A DNA stretch of 64,000 bases from Amycolatopsis sacchari (GCF_900114035.1 NZ_FORP01000002.1:1-64000); one strand, 5' to 3'; positions 18,358 to 27,517 are shown, counted from the stretch's first letter. The notes: a model not told the origin generated them from the sequence alone. Translations and numbers: made by a program.

Positions 18358-18951
18358 CTAATCGGTGCGGCGGACCCGCGTGAGGAGCTGGACGATCACG
18401 GTCTCGACCTCGGCCCCGACCTTCTTCGGGTCCGGGGAGCTCGCGATTTCCGTCGCCGCGGAGGAGAGGGCGCCGAACAGCAGGCGTGCGGTGATCTCGA
18501 CCGGGACGCTGTCCACCTCGCCCGCCTCGATGAGGTCCTCCAGGCTCGACCGGATCAGCCCGAAGCTCGCCCTGTCCTCGGCCTCGCGCCAGCGCTCCCA
18601 GCCCATGACGACGGGACCCTCGTGGATGGCGATGCGCTGGTACGACGGGTCGAGGCAGCTGGAGATGAACTCACGCAGCCCGGCGAGCGCGCGCTCCCAC
18701 GGCGGCTCCGGGCCGCGCATGATTTCTTCCAGCCTGCCGAAAACCGCGCTTTCCACCTGTGCGAACGCCGCTTCGAAAAGCGCCTGCTTTCCGCTGAAAT
18801 GGTGGTACAGCGCGCCTTTGGTCACCCTGGCCCGCTTCGCGACCTCGTCCAGCGACGTGCCCGCGTACCCCCGCTTGGTGAACAGTTCGACCGCGCTGTC
18901 CACCAGTGCCGATCGAGTGGACTCCGAATAGTCGAGTCGCCTGGACCGCAT
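18358..18951 (-). CDS. TetR-family regulator
   Basis: A 197-residue regulator with an N-terminal TetR helix-turn-helix (ALVDSAVELFTKRGYAGTSLDEVAKRARVTKGALYHHFSGKQALFEAAF). The C-terminal ligand domain (TetR_C) contains PSYQRIAIHEGPVVMGWERWRE. ATG 18951 is preferred over GTG 18966 because homologues start MRS(R)R. It is divergent from the gene at 19056 across a region with repeated CATACC/GGTATG half-sites, which are the likely operators for self-control and control of the rightward genes. The ligand is unknown. Confidence 0.92.
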   Translation of the reverse strand: MRSRRLDYSESTRSALVDSAVELFTKRGYAGTSLDEVAKRARVTKGALYHHFSGKQALFEAAFAQVESAVFGRLEEIMRGPEPPWERALAGLREFISSCLDPSYQRIAIHEGPVVMGWERWREAEDRASFGLIRSSLEDLIEAGEVDSVPVEITARLLFGALSSAATEIASSPDPKKVGAEVETVIVQLLTRVRRTD

Positions 18952-18986
18952 TGTCACCACCACCACAGCTTACGCCAGCCCTCCCT

Positions 18987-19025
18987 TTGACATACCCGTG
19001 GTATGTTCGACATACCGACAGTATG
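18987..19025. promoter_or_regulatory. Promoter with two tandem TetR-type operators
   Basis: A TTGACA hexamer at 18987-18992 overlaps the inverted repeat CATACCCGTGGTATG (18991-19005). A second repeat, CATACCGACAGTATG, follows at 19011-19025. The shared half-sites CATAC/GTATG in the divergent region point to binding by the TetR protein. No clear -10 element was picked out. Confidence 0.7.
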
Positions 19026-19055
19026 GAGCAGACTCGGAGTATGGGGGCTGAACTC

Positions 19056-19562
19056 ATGAGCTGGACCGACTTCCACCGGCGGCGCGAGGTCGCCGACGCG
19101 GTGTTGCGGCGGGCCGCGCGCGATCCCCGCGGGCCGCTGCCCTTCGCCGAGGTACCCGGCGCACGCGAACTGTTCGGCACCGAGGAACAGCTCGTGCTCG
19201 CGCTGCAGTACCGCTGGAGCCAGGTGCTCGGCGGGCACCTGCGCACGGAGTTCGAAAGCGAGCCCGAGGACCACGTTGACGCGGTCACCCGCGCCTGGCA
19301 CGAGGCCACCCGCCGGAACCGCACGTTGCGCGCGGTGCTCGACGCCGCCGCCGAGCGGCACCCCGCGCTGCGCCGCGTGCAGGAGGCCGAGCAGCGGATG
19401 CTCGCCGTCGCCGCGGGGCTGGCCGAGCCCGGCGAACCCGTCGAGGAGCTGACGAAGGTGGGCGCGGCGTTCACCGCGCTGCTCCGGCACGGGCCGGAGC
19501 TCCCGGCGCCGCGCCGCAACCCGCTGGGCCAGCTGCTGCGCATGCTCGCGCCCACCGCGTGA
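19056..19562 (+). CDS. Hypothetical protein under TetR control
   Basis: A 168-residue Arg/Glu/Ala-rich helical protein from ATG 19056, eight bases after GGGGG. In-frame ATGs at 19041 and 19023 are alternatives; the latter lies inside the second operator. Segments such as FGTEEQLVLALQYRWSQVLGGHLRTEFE and DAVTRAWHEATRRNRTLRAVLDAAAERHPAL resemble the ligand-binding half of TetR proteins, but no DNA-binding domain is present. It lies between the operators and an SDR gene whose start overlaps its end. Function unknown. Confidence 0.72.
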   Translation: MSWTDFHRRREVADAVLRRAARDPRGPLPFAEVPGARELFGTEEQLVLALQYRWSQVLGGHLRTEFESEPEDHVDAVTRAWHEATRRNRTLRAVLDAAAERHPALRRVQEAEQRMLAVAAGLAEPGEPVEELTKVGAAFTALLRHGPELPAPRRNPLGQLLRMLAPTA

Positions 19563-19577
19563 CGTGGTGTCTACTAC

Positions 19578-19610
19578 CCGGTATGCCGTGGACCGAAGCT
19601 GACATACCGG
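19578..19610. promoter_or_regulatory. Spaced inverted repeat over the SDR start
   Basis: CCGGTATG (19578-19585) and CATACCGG (19603-19610) are exact inverted repeats 17 bases apart and straddle ATG 19583. Their cores match the half-sites at 18991-19025, so the same TetR protein may bind here. The wide spacing is unlike a single operator. Confidence 0.45.
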
Positions 19611-20515
19611 ACCAGTCCGGCCGCACCGCGTTGATCACCGGCGCGAACTCCGGGCTCGGGTTGCAGAGCGCGAAGGCCCTCGCCGCGAAGGGGGCCCGCG
19701 TGCTGCTCGCGTGCCGGTCCGCGGAACGCGGGGCCCAGGCGCTGCGCGCCGTCCAGGAGGTGGCGCACACGGAACCACGGCTGATCACGCTCGACCTGGC
19801 GGACCTGTCGTCGGTCCGCAAGGCCGCCGCGGAAGCCCGTGAGGACGGCGCGCTGCACCTCCTGATCAACAACGCCGGCCTGATGGCCACCCCGCACGGC
19901 ACCACCGCCGACGGCTTCGAGCTGCAGTTCGGCACCAACTACCTCGGTCACGCCGCGCTGACCTGGCTCTTGATGCCCGCATTGCGCGAAGGCACCGACG
20001 CGCGCGTCGTGACGCTCACCAGCATCGGCGCGTTCGGGGCGCGGCTGCACCTGGACGACCCTAACTTCGAGCACCGGCGGTACAACGCCGCCGCGGCGTA
20101 CGGGCAGTCGAAACTCGCCAACCAGGTGTTCGCGCTGGAGCTGGACCGGCGGCTGCGGGCCGCGGACGAGGACATCCGCAGCGTCGCGGCCGCTCCCGGC
20201 TACACGGCCACCGGACTGGGTTCCGCGATGGCCGCCTCGTACTCCAGCGTCCTGGTGCGCAAGGCGCTGCGCGCCGCGTTCAAGATCGGGGACGTCGTGC
20301 TCGCGCAGAACGTGCGGCGGGGTGCGCTCCCGCAGCTGTACGCGGCGACGGCGCCCGAGGTCAACGGCGGGGACTACGTCGCGCCGAAGACGTTCCAGAT
20401 GCGCGGGGAGCCCGTGATCATCCAGCCCGTGCGGCCCGCGCTGGACCGGGCGACCGGGGCCGCGTTGTGGGCGCGGACGGCCGAGTTGACCGGGATCACG
20501 CCGGACCCGATGTAG
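19583..20515 (+). CDS. Short-chain dehydrogenase/reductase
   Basis: A 310-residue NAD(P)-dependent SDR resembling the retinol dehydrogenase/protochlorophyllide reductase-like group. The cofactor motif is [15 protein letters not shown] (TGxxxGLG) near residue 15, NNAGLM is near 90, the catalytic Tyr-Lys pair is in YGQSKLANQ near 170, and [10 protein letters not shown] follows. ATG 19583 is preferred to the overlapping GTG 19559. The natural substrate is unknown. It is probably cotranscribed with the preceding gene under the TetR regulator. Confidence 0.88.
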   Translation: MPWTEADIPDQSGRTALITGANSGLGLQSAKALAAKGARVLLACRSAERGAQALRAVQEVAHTEPRLITLDLADLSSVRKAAAEAREDGALHLLINNAGLMATPHGTTADGFELQFGTNYLGHAALTWLLMPALREGTDARVVTLTSIGAFGARLHLDDPNFEHRRYNAAAAYGQSKLANQVFALELDRRLRAADEDIRSVAAAPGYTATGLGSAMAASYSSVLVRKALRAAFKIGDVVLAQNVRRGALPQLYAATAPEVNGGDYVAPKTFQMRGEPVIIQPVRPALDRATGAALWARTAELTGITPDPM

Positions 20516-20541
20516 TGGTCCCGGCGCGTAGTCTGGGGGGC

Positions 20542-21543
20542 GTGACTGTTGCGCCTGAAGGTCGGAAGCTGCTGCGGCTCGAGGTCCGCAACGCCGAGAC
20601 CCCGATCGAGAAGAAGCCGTCCTGGATCAAGACCCGGGCGAAGATGGGCCCCGAGTTCACCGAACTCAAGGGCCTGGTGCGCCGTGAGGGCCTGCACACC
20701 GTGTGCGAGGAAGCGGGCTGTCCCAACATCTACGAGTGCTGGGAAGACCGCGAAGCGACGTTCCTGATCGGTGGCGACCAGTGCACCCGGCGCTGCGACT
20801 TCTGCCAGATCGACACCGGCAAGCCCGCCGCACTGGACCGCGAGGAGCCGCGGCGCGTCGCGGAAAGCGTGCAGGCGATGGGGCTGCGTTACTCGACGGT
20901 CACGGGTGTCGCGCGTGACGACCTGGAGGACGGCGGCGCGTGGCTGTACGCCGAGACGGTCCGCCAGATCCACGCGCTGAACCCGGGCACCGGCGTCGAG
21001 CTGCTGATCCCCGACTTCAACGCCGACCCCGCGCAGCTGGCCGAGGTGTTCTCGTCGCGGCCGGAGGTGCTGGCGCACAACGTCGAGACCGTGCCGCGGA
21101 TCTTCAAGCGGATCCGCCCCGGGTTCCGGTACGCGCGTTCACTCGAAGTGATCACGAAGGCTCGCGAGGCGGGGCTCGTCACCAAGTCGAACCTGATCCT
21201 CGGTATGGGGGAAACCCCTGAGGAGGTCGAGCCCGCGATGCGTGACCTCGTGAACGCGGGCTGCGAGATCCTGACGATCACCCAGTACCTGCGCCCGTCG
21301 GTGCGGCACCACCCGGTCGACCGGTGGGTCAAGCCGGAGGAGTTCGTCGAGCATTCGCAGGTCGCGGAGTCACTGGGCTTCGCCGGGGTCATGGCCGGTC
21401 CGCTGGTGCGCTCGTCGTACCGGGCGGGTCGGCTGTACGCCCAGACGAAGCGGCACCGCGGTGAGCCGCTGCCGGAGAACCTGGCGCACCTGGCCGAGGC
21501 CGGGCCCGCGGCACAGGAAGCCAGCAGCCTGCTGACCCGCTGA
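20542..21543 (+). CDS. lipA: Lipoyl synthase
   Basis: A 333-residue radical SAM enzyme that inserts two sulfur atoms into octanoyl-lysine of lipoyl domains. The auxiliary cluster cysteines are Cys55, Cys60 and Cys66 ([12 protein letters not shown]). The radical SAM cluster is Cys81, Cys85 and Cys88 (CTRRCDFC). The C-terminal RSSY serine that ligates the auxiliary cluster is also present. GTG 20542 follows GGGGGG. It completes the lipoate pathway with lipB and acts on sucB. Confidence 0.97.
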   Translation: MTVAPEGRKLLRLEVRNAETPIEKKPSWIKTRAKMGPEFTELKGLVRREGLHTVCEEAGCPNIYECWEDREATFLIGGDQCTRRCDFCQIDTGKPAALDREEPRRVAESVQAMGLRYSTVTGVARDDLEDGGAWLYAETVRQIHALNPGTGVELLIPDFNADPAQLAEVFSSRPEVLAHNVETVPRIFKRIRPGFRYARSLEVITKAREAGLVTKSNLILGMGETPEEVEPAMRDLVNAGCEILTITQYLRPSVRHHPVDRWVKPEEFVEHSQVAESLGFAGVMAGPLVRSSYRAGRLYAQTKRHRGEPLPENLAHLAEAGPAAQEASSLLTR

Positions 21544-21632
21544 TTTCAGGGTTCGTCCCGGAAGCCCCTCCCCGCCGGGTTCGCTAGGTTGGACCGTGCG
21601 ACACCGACAAACCGGACAGGGGGAGCTACAGC

Positions 21633-22268
21633 GTGATCACCGACATCCTGAACTGGCTGCAGAACCTGCCGCAGCCGGCGCTCGTCGGCGCGACGGGGCT
21701 GCTCGTGTTCCTCGAGTGCACCATCGGCCTCGGCTTCCTCGCGCCCGGCGAGTCGGGACTGCTGATCGCCGCGACGACCGCGCACACCGTGCCCCGGTTC
21801 CTGATCCTGTGGGGTGTGGTCACGGTGTGCGCCACGGTGGGTGACTCGATCGGTTACACGATCGGGCGTCGCTGGGGGCCGCGGCTGCGGGAGACGAAGC
21901 TGATCCAGAAGCACGGCCTGGACGCCTGGGACCGGGCGACGGGCATCCTGCAGCGGCGGGGCGCGTGGGCGGTGTTCTTCGCGCGGTTCCTGCCGGTGAT
22001 CAGGACGCTGACGCCCGCGGCGGCGGGCACGTCGGGGCTGCCGTTCCGGAAGTTCCTCCCCGCGGCCTTCGCGGGCGCGATGTGCTGGTCGGCGCTGCAC
22101 ATCAGCATCGGCGTGGCGCTCGGCGAAGCGGCGAAGCAGATCGAGAGCGTCATGAACACCGGCGGGCTGATCGTGCTCGGGGTGCTGGTGCTCGTCGGGC
22201 TGTTCTTCCTGCACCGCTGGCGGAAGAAGCGCTCCACGGAGGACACGAAGCAGAAGGACGTCGTCTGA
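21633..22268 (+). CDS. DedA/VTT-family membrane protein
   Basis: A 211-residue integral membrane protein with the DedA (SNARE-associated/VTT) pattern: FLECTIGLGFLAPGESGLLIAA near residue 28, GDSIGYTIGRRWGPRL near 70, FFARFLPVIRTLTPAAAGTSGLPFRKFL near 115, and a last hydrophobic helix before a basic tail. DedA proteins are linked to lipid carrier flipping and membrane homeostasis. GTG 21633 follows AGGGGGAG. It ends 16 bases before the convergent cutC stop. Confidence 0.92.
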   Translation: MITDILNWLQNLPQPALVGATGLLVFLECTIGLGFLAPGESGLLIAATTAHTVPRFLILWGVVTVCATVGDSIGYTIGRRWGPRLRETKLIQKHGLDAWDRATGILQRRGAWAVFFARFLPVIRTLTPAAAGTSGLPFRKFLPAAFAGAMCWSALHISIGVALGEAAKQIESVMNTGGLIVLGVLVLVGLFFLHRWRKKRSTEDTKQKDVV

Positions 22269-22284
22269 GGGGGCCCGGTGGTGT

Positions 22285-23007
22285 TCAGCCCTCCGCTGAA
22301 CGCGCCAGCGCGACCAACGCCCCCGCCGCTTCCTCGTCCAGCACGGCGTACGTGCCGTAGTCCACCGCCGACGGGGGTGGCGGTGGGAGGCGGCGGCGCG
22401 GGGCCGCGTGCAGGTCCCGCACCCCGGTCGCCCGAGCGATGGCCAGCGCGTTGTGCGGCCGGATGCCACCGCAGGCCATGACCGCCAGCGCATCGCCCGC
22501 GGCGGCGACCATCCGGCGCAGTACCGGCACGCCGTCCTCCGCCCGCGCCGCGCCTCCTGACGACAGCACGCGCCGCACTCCCAGCGGCACCAGCGCTTCC
22601 ACCGCCGTCACCGGATCCGCCGACACGTCGATCGCCCGGTGGACCGTCACCGGCAGGCCGTCCGCCGCCGCGACCAGGTCCGCCAGTACCGCCCGGTCCA
22701 GCTCGTTCCGCGCCGTCAACGCCCCGACGACCACCCCGGCCGCACCGGAGATCGCCGCGTGGCGGACATCCGTCAGCATCGCGTCCACTTCGGACGGTGT
22801 GTACCGGAAACCGCCCTCCCGCGGGCGGATCAGCACGTGCACCTCCGCGCGGTGGCACCGCGCGAGCACCGCGGCCAGCAGGCCCGGCCCCGGCGTCAGC
22901 CCGCCCAGCTCCCCCGCCGAGCACAGCTCGATCCGGTCCGCGCCCAGCTCGTCGGCCGTCACCGCGCCGTCGACGGTGTCCGTGCTCAGCTCGATCCGCA
23001 GGTTCAC
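22285..23007 (-). CDS. cutC: CutC-family protein
   Basis: A 240-residue TIM-barrel protein of the CutC family, named for copper homeostasis in E. coli, though its biochemical role is unsettled. Diagnostic segments are GADRIELCSAGELGGLTPG near residue 23, VHVLIRPREGGFRYT near 56, VHRAIDVSADP near 124, VLSSGGAARAEDG near 147, and an ending VMACGGIRPHNA. ATG 23007 overlaps the upstream peptidase stop (ATGA), so it is the last gene of the ROK-M81-cutC operon. Here it may act on a transported metabolite rather than copper; that is inference. Confidence 0.93.
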   Translation of the reverse strand: MNLRIELSTDTVDGAVTADELGADRIELCSAGELGGLTPGPGLLAAVLARCHRAEVHVLIRPREGGFRYTPSEVDAMLTDVRHAAISGAAGVVVGALTARNELDRAVLADLVAAADGLPVTVHRAIDVSADPVTAVEALVPLGVRRVLSSGGAARAEDGVPVLRRMVAAAGDALAVMACGGIRPHNALAIARATGVRDLHAAPRRRLPPPPPSAVDYGTYAVLDEEAAGALVALARSAEG

Positions 23008-24428
23008 AGCAGCTCGGGCGTCAGGTCGGGGGCGGGCATGCCGGGGTCGAACGGGAACATCGGCCGCTCGATCCGCCGATGCCCCAACCGCAGCAGGTCC
23101 TGGTCCACCCCGCCCGGCGTGAGCGCCAGCCGCCAGTCCGCGGCCATCTCGTACAGCTCCGGCTCCAGGTACCCGATCTTCACGATCACCACCTCCGCCT
23201 CACGCGGTTTCAGGCCCAGCGCGGTGAAATCGGCCTCGTGGTGGTACGGCTTGCGGCGCGCCGTCACGATCACCCGAAGCTCGCCCACCGCCAGCACCAC
23301 CGCCGTCCCGGCCACGGGATCTTCGGCGTCGATGGCCTCGACACGCGCCGTCAACGGCACCGGACCACACGGGCCCGAGTCGATCTTCCCGCCGACCTCG
23401 ACGGTCACGGTGGCGCCGATCCCGGCGCGCACGGCGGTGGCCACGGTCTCGGGATCGACGATCGCCGCGTAGATCCCGTTCACGTCCAGGCGCAGCAGCT
23501 CGCCGAGGCTCCAGGAGGTGTCCCCGGCGCCGCCCGCCGTCGGGTTGTCCCCGGAGTCGCTGATGAAGAACGGCCGCGCCTCGCTCGCCTTCGCGATGCT
23601 CACACACTCGGCCAGCGTTCCGGTCGGGGCCACGAAAGCGAAGTCGTGCCGCGCGTCCCAGTACGCCCGCGCCAGCTCGGCCGCCTTCGCCGCGATCAGT
23701 TCCCGGTCGTCGCCCGTGACGACGACCGCCGCCTGGCAGCGCGGTTCGTCCGCCCACGCGTAGCCGACCCAGATCGCGGCGTCCAGCACCCCGTCGAGCG
23801 CCTCCACCTGCGGGACGCGGGCGTAGATGCTCTTCGCGGGCTCGATGCGCGTGCTCGTCTTCTCGCCCGGCAGCAGCACCGGCACCTGCACCCACGCCTT
23901 GGCGGGTTTCCCACCGTCGCGCAGACGCGCCACCAGGTTGCGCACCGCGCGTTCCCGCGTGTCCCACGCGTCTTCGTGTGGCGCCATCCGGTAGCAGGTG
24001 ATCAGGTCGACCGCCCGCGCGAGCCGCCGCGACACGTTGCCGTGCAGGTCCATCGACGCCGAAACCAGCACGTCCGGCCCGATGATCTCCCGGATCCGCT
24101 CGGCGAGATCCGCCTCGACGTCGAGCCGGCCCTCCACGCTCATCGCGCCGTGGATGTCGAAGAACAACCCGTCCAGCGGCCCGGCGTCGCGCAGCCGCGT
24201 GAAGATCTCCTCCGACAGCTCGGTGTACGACTCCTCGGTGACCGCGCCGCCCGGCAGCGCCTTGGCGTGCAGCAGCGGGACCCACTCGACGTCGGCGGGC
24301 AGGAAGTCGTAGCGCGCCAGCAGTTCCCGGTCGCGGGTCACCACGAAATCGTCCACTGTAGAGCGATGGGGCGAGAACGTGCTCGACTCGATCGCGATTC
24401 CGGCGATCCCGATCCGCAACGGCTTCAC
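23004..24428 (-). CDS. M81-family metallopeptidase (MlrC-like)
   Basis: A 474-residue protein of the M81/DUF1485 family; microcystin-degrading MlrC is the named member. Candidate zinc ligands lie in FFDIHGAMS (His93), ASMDLHGN (Asp127, His129) and MAPHEDAWDTRER (His151). The C-terminal MlrC domain contains SDSGDNPTAGGAGD. GTG 24428 overlaps the ROK gene stop (GTGA) and its own stop overlaps cutC (ATGA), so all three are translationally coupled. Family members are mostly uncharacterised and may hydrolyse amide bonds in unusual peptides or cyclic amides. The divergent oligopeptide transporter could supply the substrate. Confidence 0.92.
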   Translation of the reverse strand: MKPLRIGIAGIAIESSTFSPHRSTVDDFVVTRDRELLARYDFLPADVEWVPLLHAKALPGGAVTEESYTELSEEIFTRLRDAGPLDGLFFDIHGAMSVEGRLDVEADLAERIREIIGPDVLVSASMDLHGNVSRRLARAVDLITCYRMAPHEDAWDTRERAVRNLVARLRDGGKPAKAWVQVPVLLPGEKTSTRIEPAKSIYARVPQVEALDGVLDAAIWVGYAWADEPRCQAAVVVTGDDRELIAAKAAELARAYWDARHDFAFVAPTGTLAECVSIAKASEARPFFISDSGDNPTAGGAGDTSWSLGELLRLDVNGIYAAIVDPETVATAVRAGIGATVTVEVGGKIDSGPCGPVPLTARVEAIDAEDPVAGTAVVLAVGELRVIVTARRKPYHHEADFTALGLKPREAEVVIVKIGYLEPELYEMAADWRLALTPGGVDQDLLRLGHRRIERPMFPFDPGMPAPDLTPELL

Positions 24429-25597
24429 CCGGCCACCTTTCCCGCCGCTCGCACGGCTTCGTCGAAGACTTCCTCCAGCGTGAGCGCACCCGCGCCCACG
24501 AGAGCCGTGTCCGCGCCGGTGCGGACCCGGTCGATCCTGAGTTCCCGCGTCGCGAGCGGCAGGCACCGCTCGTACAACGCGCCCCGCACCGCGGCGACGA
24601 ACGCCTCGGCCCCCGACAACGCGCCGCCCAGCAGCACCGCGTCCGGGTTCGCGAAGTTGACCACCGTGGCCAGCACCTCGCCCAGCAGCAGCCCGGCCCG
24701 GCGCACGGCAGGCGTGACCTCCGGGTGCGCGTTCTCCGCCGCCGCCATCACCTCGGCAGCACTGGCCAGCTCGACGCCCGCCTCCCGCAGCTGGCGGATG
24801 AGCGCCGCACCGCTGGCCACGGTCTCCAGGCAACCGCGATTGCCGCAGCTGCAAGGGTTTTCCTCCCCGGCGGCGACCCGCACGTGGCTGATGTCGCCTG
24901 CCACGCCACCGCGACCCCGGTGCAGCCGCCCTTCGACAATCAGGCCCGAGCCGATGCCCGTGCCCGCCTTGACGACCACCAGCGTTTCGCCCGGCGGGCC
25001 CAGCCGTGCCGCCCCCAGCGCCATCAGGTTCGCGTCGTTGTCCACCACCACCGGCTGCGTGAAGTGCCGTTGCAGCGCGGCACGCACGGGATAGCCGCGC
25101 CAGCCCGGCATCCGCGCGGGCAGTGTGACGGTGCCCGCCGCGTAGTCGACGGGACCGGGCAGCCCGACACCGACGCCCAGCCACCGGCCCGGCACGTCGC
25201 TCCGGCGCGCGAGGTCGTGCACCGTCGCGGCGAACTCGGCGAGCACGGTGTCGGGGTGCGCGTCGATCGTGATGGGCGCTTCGGTGGTGCACAACAGGTT
25301 CCCGCCGAGGTCGAGCGCGCCGACGCGCACGTGGCTGGAGCCGAACTCGGCGGTCCAGACGTGGCCGAACTCCGGGCGGACGGCGAGCAGCCGCGGGCGG
25401 CGGCCGCCCTGCGACCGGCCCTCACCGGACTCCGTCAGCACCCCGGCGGACAACAGCGCCTGCACCCGCAGCGAGACCGTCGACTGCGGCAGCCCGAGCA
25501 CCCGCGCCAGCTCCATCCGGGAGGTGGCGCGGCCACTGGTGATCAGCCACAACAGGTCCGTGGCGGCGGGGGCCGGAGTACCGAGCACTACTTGCAC
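24425..25597 (-). CDS. ROK-family transcriptional regulator
   Basis: A roughly 390-residue regulator. An N-terminal winged helix (SRMELARVLGLPQSTVSLRVQALLSAGVLTE) is followed by a full ROK sugar-binding domain with the zinc motif CSCGNRGCLE and a GxGxGSGLI-type phosphate loop. Such proteins (Mlc/NagC/XylR type) sense sugars or amino sugars. The start is GTG 25597 or TTG 25600, with no Shine-Dalgarno seen, so the message may be leaderless. It is divergent from the ABC operon, and an inverted repeat at 25704-25719 is the likely operator. Confidence 0.92.
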   Translation of the reverse strand: MQVVLGTPAPAATDLLWLITSGRATSRMELARVLGLPQSTVSLRVQALLSAGVLTESGEGRSQGGRRPRLLAVRPEFGHVWTAEFGSSHVRVGALDLGGNLLCTTEAPITIDAHPDTVLAEFAATVHDLARRSDVPGRWLGVGVGLPGPVDYAAGTVTLPARMPGWRGYPVRAALQRHFTQPVVVDNDANLMALGAARLGPPGETLVVVKAGTGIGSGLIVEGRLHRGRGGVAGDISHVRVAAGEENPCSCGNRGCLETVASGAALIRQLREAGVELASAAEVMAAAENAHPEVTPAVRRAGLLLGEVLATVVNFANPDAVLLGGALSGAEAFVAAVRGALYERCLPLATRELRIDRVRTGADTALVGAGALTLEEVFDEAVRAAGKVAG

Positions 25598-25703
25598 CAA
25601 ATCTGTCGTAAGTATGCAGAAACCTTATTGTCACCTGGCCCCCTTGGCGATTTCCATGGGAGGTGGTTGACTCCGCCAGCATAGGCAGCCCCGGGAAGCC
25701 CCA

Positions 25704-25719
25704 GCAAGAAATCTCTTGC
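25704..25719. promoter_or_regulatory. Candidate ROK operator
   Basis: A perfect inverted repeat GCAAGA-AATC-TCTTGC, flanked by a wider imperfect one (CCAGCAAGA with TCTTGTTGG), lies 29 bases before the binding-protein start. It is in the ROK/ABC divergent region. Its position suits repression of the transporter operon. Confidence 0.6.
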
Positions 25720-25747
25720 ATCAATCTTGTTGGAAGTGAGGCGAAAA

Positions 25748-27517
25748 ATGGTGCGCAGACTGGCCCTGCTGGCCGTCTGCTGTCTCGCGCTGACGGCCTG
25801 TGCCGGAGCGCGGGAGCAGCACGGCGGCGGCGGGCAGAACGAAGTGCCAGGCGGGACGGTCCGGTTCGCGCTGCCCCCGTCGGCGACACCGAACTGGATC
25901 CTGCCGATCTCCTACCCGGGCTACACGGCCAGCTACAACTCGGCGATCCAGTCCACGATGTACGTCCCGCTCTACGCCTACGACGGCACTTCGGGCGCGG
26001 TCGCGATGGACGAGCAGGCGAGCGCGGCCGAGCCGCCGGTGTATTCGGCGGACGGCCGCACGGTCACGATCCGGCTCAAGCCGCTCACGTGGTCCACGGG
26101 AACCCCGGTGACCACGCGGGACGTCGAGTTCTGGTTCAACCTCGTGCGCGCGGGCAAGGACGACTGGGGTGCCTACACGAGCGGGCTGATCCCGGACAAC
26201 GTCACCGCCTTCCACGCCGTCGACGAGCACACCTTCACGCTCACGCTCGACAAGACCTACAACAACGACTGGTTCACGGCCAACCAGCTGACCTACGTAA
26301 TTCCGCTGCCGCACCAGGAATGGGGTGACGGCGACGCCGACCGCACGCCTGAAGGCGCCAAGCGGATCTTCGACCACCTGGTCGCCGAAGCGAAGAACCT
26401 CGGCACCTACGCGTCGAATCCACTGTGGAAGGTCGTGGACGGCCCGTTCGCGTTGCGGAACTTCACCGCGAACGGCGCGGTCAGCCTGGTGAAGAACCCG
26501 CGCTACACCGGGGAAGACCCCGCGCGCCTGGACGGCGTCGACTTCCTCACCTTCACCAGTTCCGCCGCGGAGTACAACGTGCTGCGGGCCGGCGGCGTGG
26601 ACTACGGCTACCTGCCGACGTCGAACCTGGGGCAGCAACCCGAACTCGAAGCGCAGGGCTACACCATCGAGCCGTGGAACGGCTGGTCCATCACCTACAT
26701 CCCCTACAACTTCAACAACCCCGCGCTGGGCAAGGCGTTCTCCCAGCTGTACGTGCGGCAGGCGATCCAGCACGCGGTCGACCAGCAGGCCATCTCGTCG
26801 GTCATCTGGCGTGGCACCGCGAGCCCCGGCTACGGCCCGGTGCCGCAGGACAACGACCCGCAGTACCTGTCCGACCGGCAGAAGACCAACCCGTACCCGT
26901 TCGACCTCGACGCGGCGCGGAACCTGCTGGCCTCACACGGCTGGCGGCCGGGGAGCGACGGGGTCCTCACGTGCGAGGGCGACTGCGGTGAGGGCGTCGC
27001 GCGGGGCACGCGACTGGAAATGACCCTGCTGACGGAATCCGGCTCCGACGAGACCGACGGCACCATGCAGGAGCTCAAGTCCGAGCTGGCGCGGATCGGC
27101 ATCGAGCTGAACATCAACTCGCAGCCGCTCAACACCGTCCTCGCGACGGGCACGACGTGCAAACCCGAGGAGCCCTCCTGCTCGTGGCAGCTGTCGTACT
27201 TCGGCACGCAGGGCAGCTGGTACTTCCCGGCTTACCCCAGCGGCGAGCAGCTGTTCACGACGGACGCCAGCGTGAACTTCGGCGGGTACACGGACGCGGT
27301 CACCGACCAGCTGGTTTCCGCGTCCACACAGGCGAACGCGGCGCAGACGATGCTCGACTACAGCGCCCGGCTCGCCGAGCAGCTGCCCGTCATCTGGATG
27401 CCGAACCCGCCGTACCAGGTCTCGGCGATCGACTCCGCGCTGCACGGCGTCAGCCAGGACCCGCTCGCGGGCCTGCAGCCGCAGCGCTGGTTCTGGACGA
27501 AGGAGGTGGCGCGATGA
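25748..27517 (+). CDS. ABC transporter substrate-binding lipoprotein (SBP_bac_5)
   Basis: A 589-residue extracytoplasmic solute receptor of the oligopeptide/nickel family 5. The signal peptide ends in the lipobox LTAC with Cys at about residue 18, so it is membrane-anchored. The mature part has VRFALPPSATPNWILPI, the family pattern near TIRLKPLTWSTGTPVTTRDVEFW, and VRQAIQHAVDQQAI near 340. ATG 25748 has GGAAGTGAGG upstream. The stop overlaps the first permease start (ATGA). Peptide-like ligands are typical; some members bind sugars or muropeptides, and the nearby ROK genes make an amino-sugar conjugate plausible. Confidence 0.94.
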   Translation: MVRRLALLAVCCLALTACAGAREQHGGGGQNEVPGGTVRFALPPSATPNWILPISYPGYTASYNSAIQSTMYVPLYAYDGTSGAVAMDEQASAAEPPVYSADGRTVTIRLKPLTWSTGTPVTTRDVEFWFNLVRAGKDDWGAYTSGLIPDNVTAFHAVDEHTFTLTLDKTYNNDWFTANQLTYVIPLPHQEWGDGDADRTPEGAKRIFDHLVAEAKNLGTYASNPLWKVVDGPFALRNFTANGAVSLVKNPRYTGEDPARLDGVDFLTFTSSAAEYNVLRAGGVDYGYLPTSNLGQQPELEAQGYTIEPWNGWSITYIPYNFNNPALGKAFSQLYVRQAIQHAVDQQAISSVIWRGTASPGYGPVPQDNDPQYLSDRQKTNPYPFDLDAARNLLASHGWRPGSDGVLTCEGDCGEGVARGTRLEMTLLTESGSDETDGTMQELKSELARIGIELNINSQPLNTVLATGTTCKPEEPSCSWQLSYFGTQGSWYFPAYPSGEQLFTTDASVNFGGYTDAVTDQLVSASTQANAAQTMLDYSARLAEQLPVIWMPNPPYQVSAIDSALHGVSQDPLAGLQPQRWFWTKEVAR

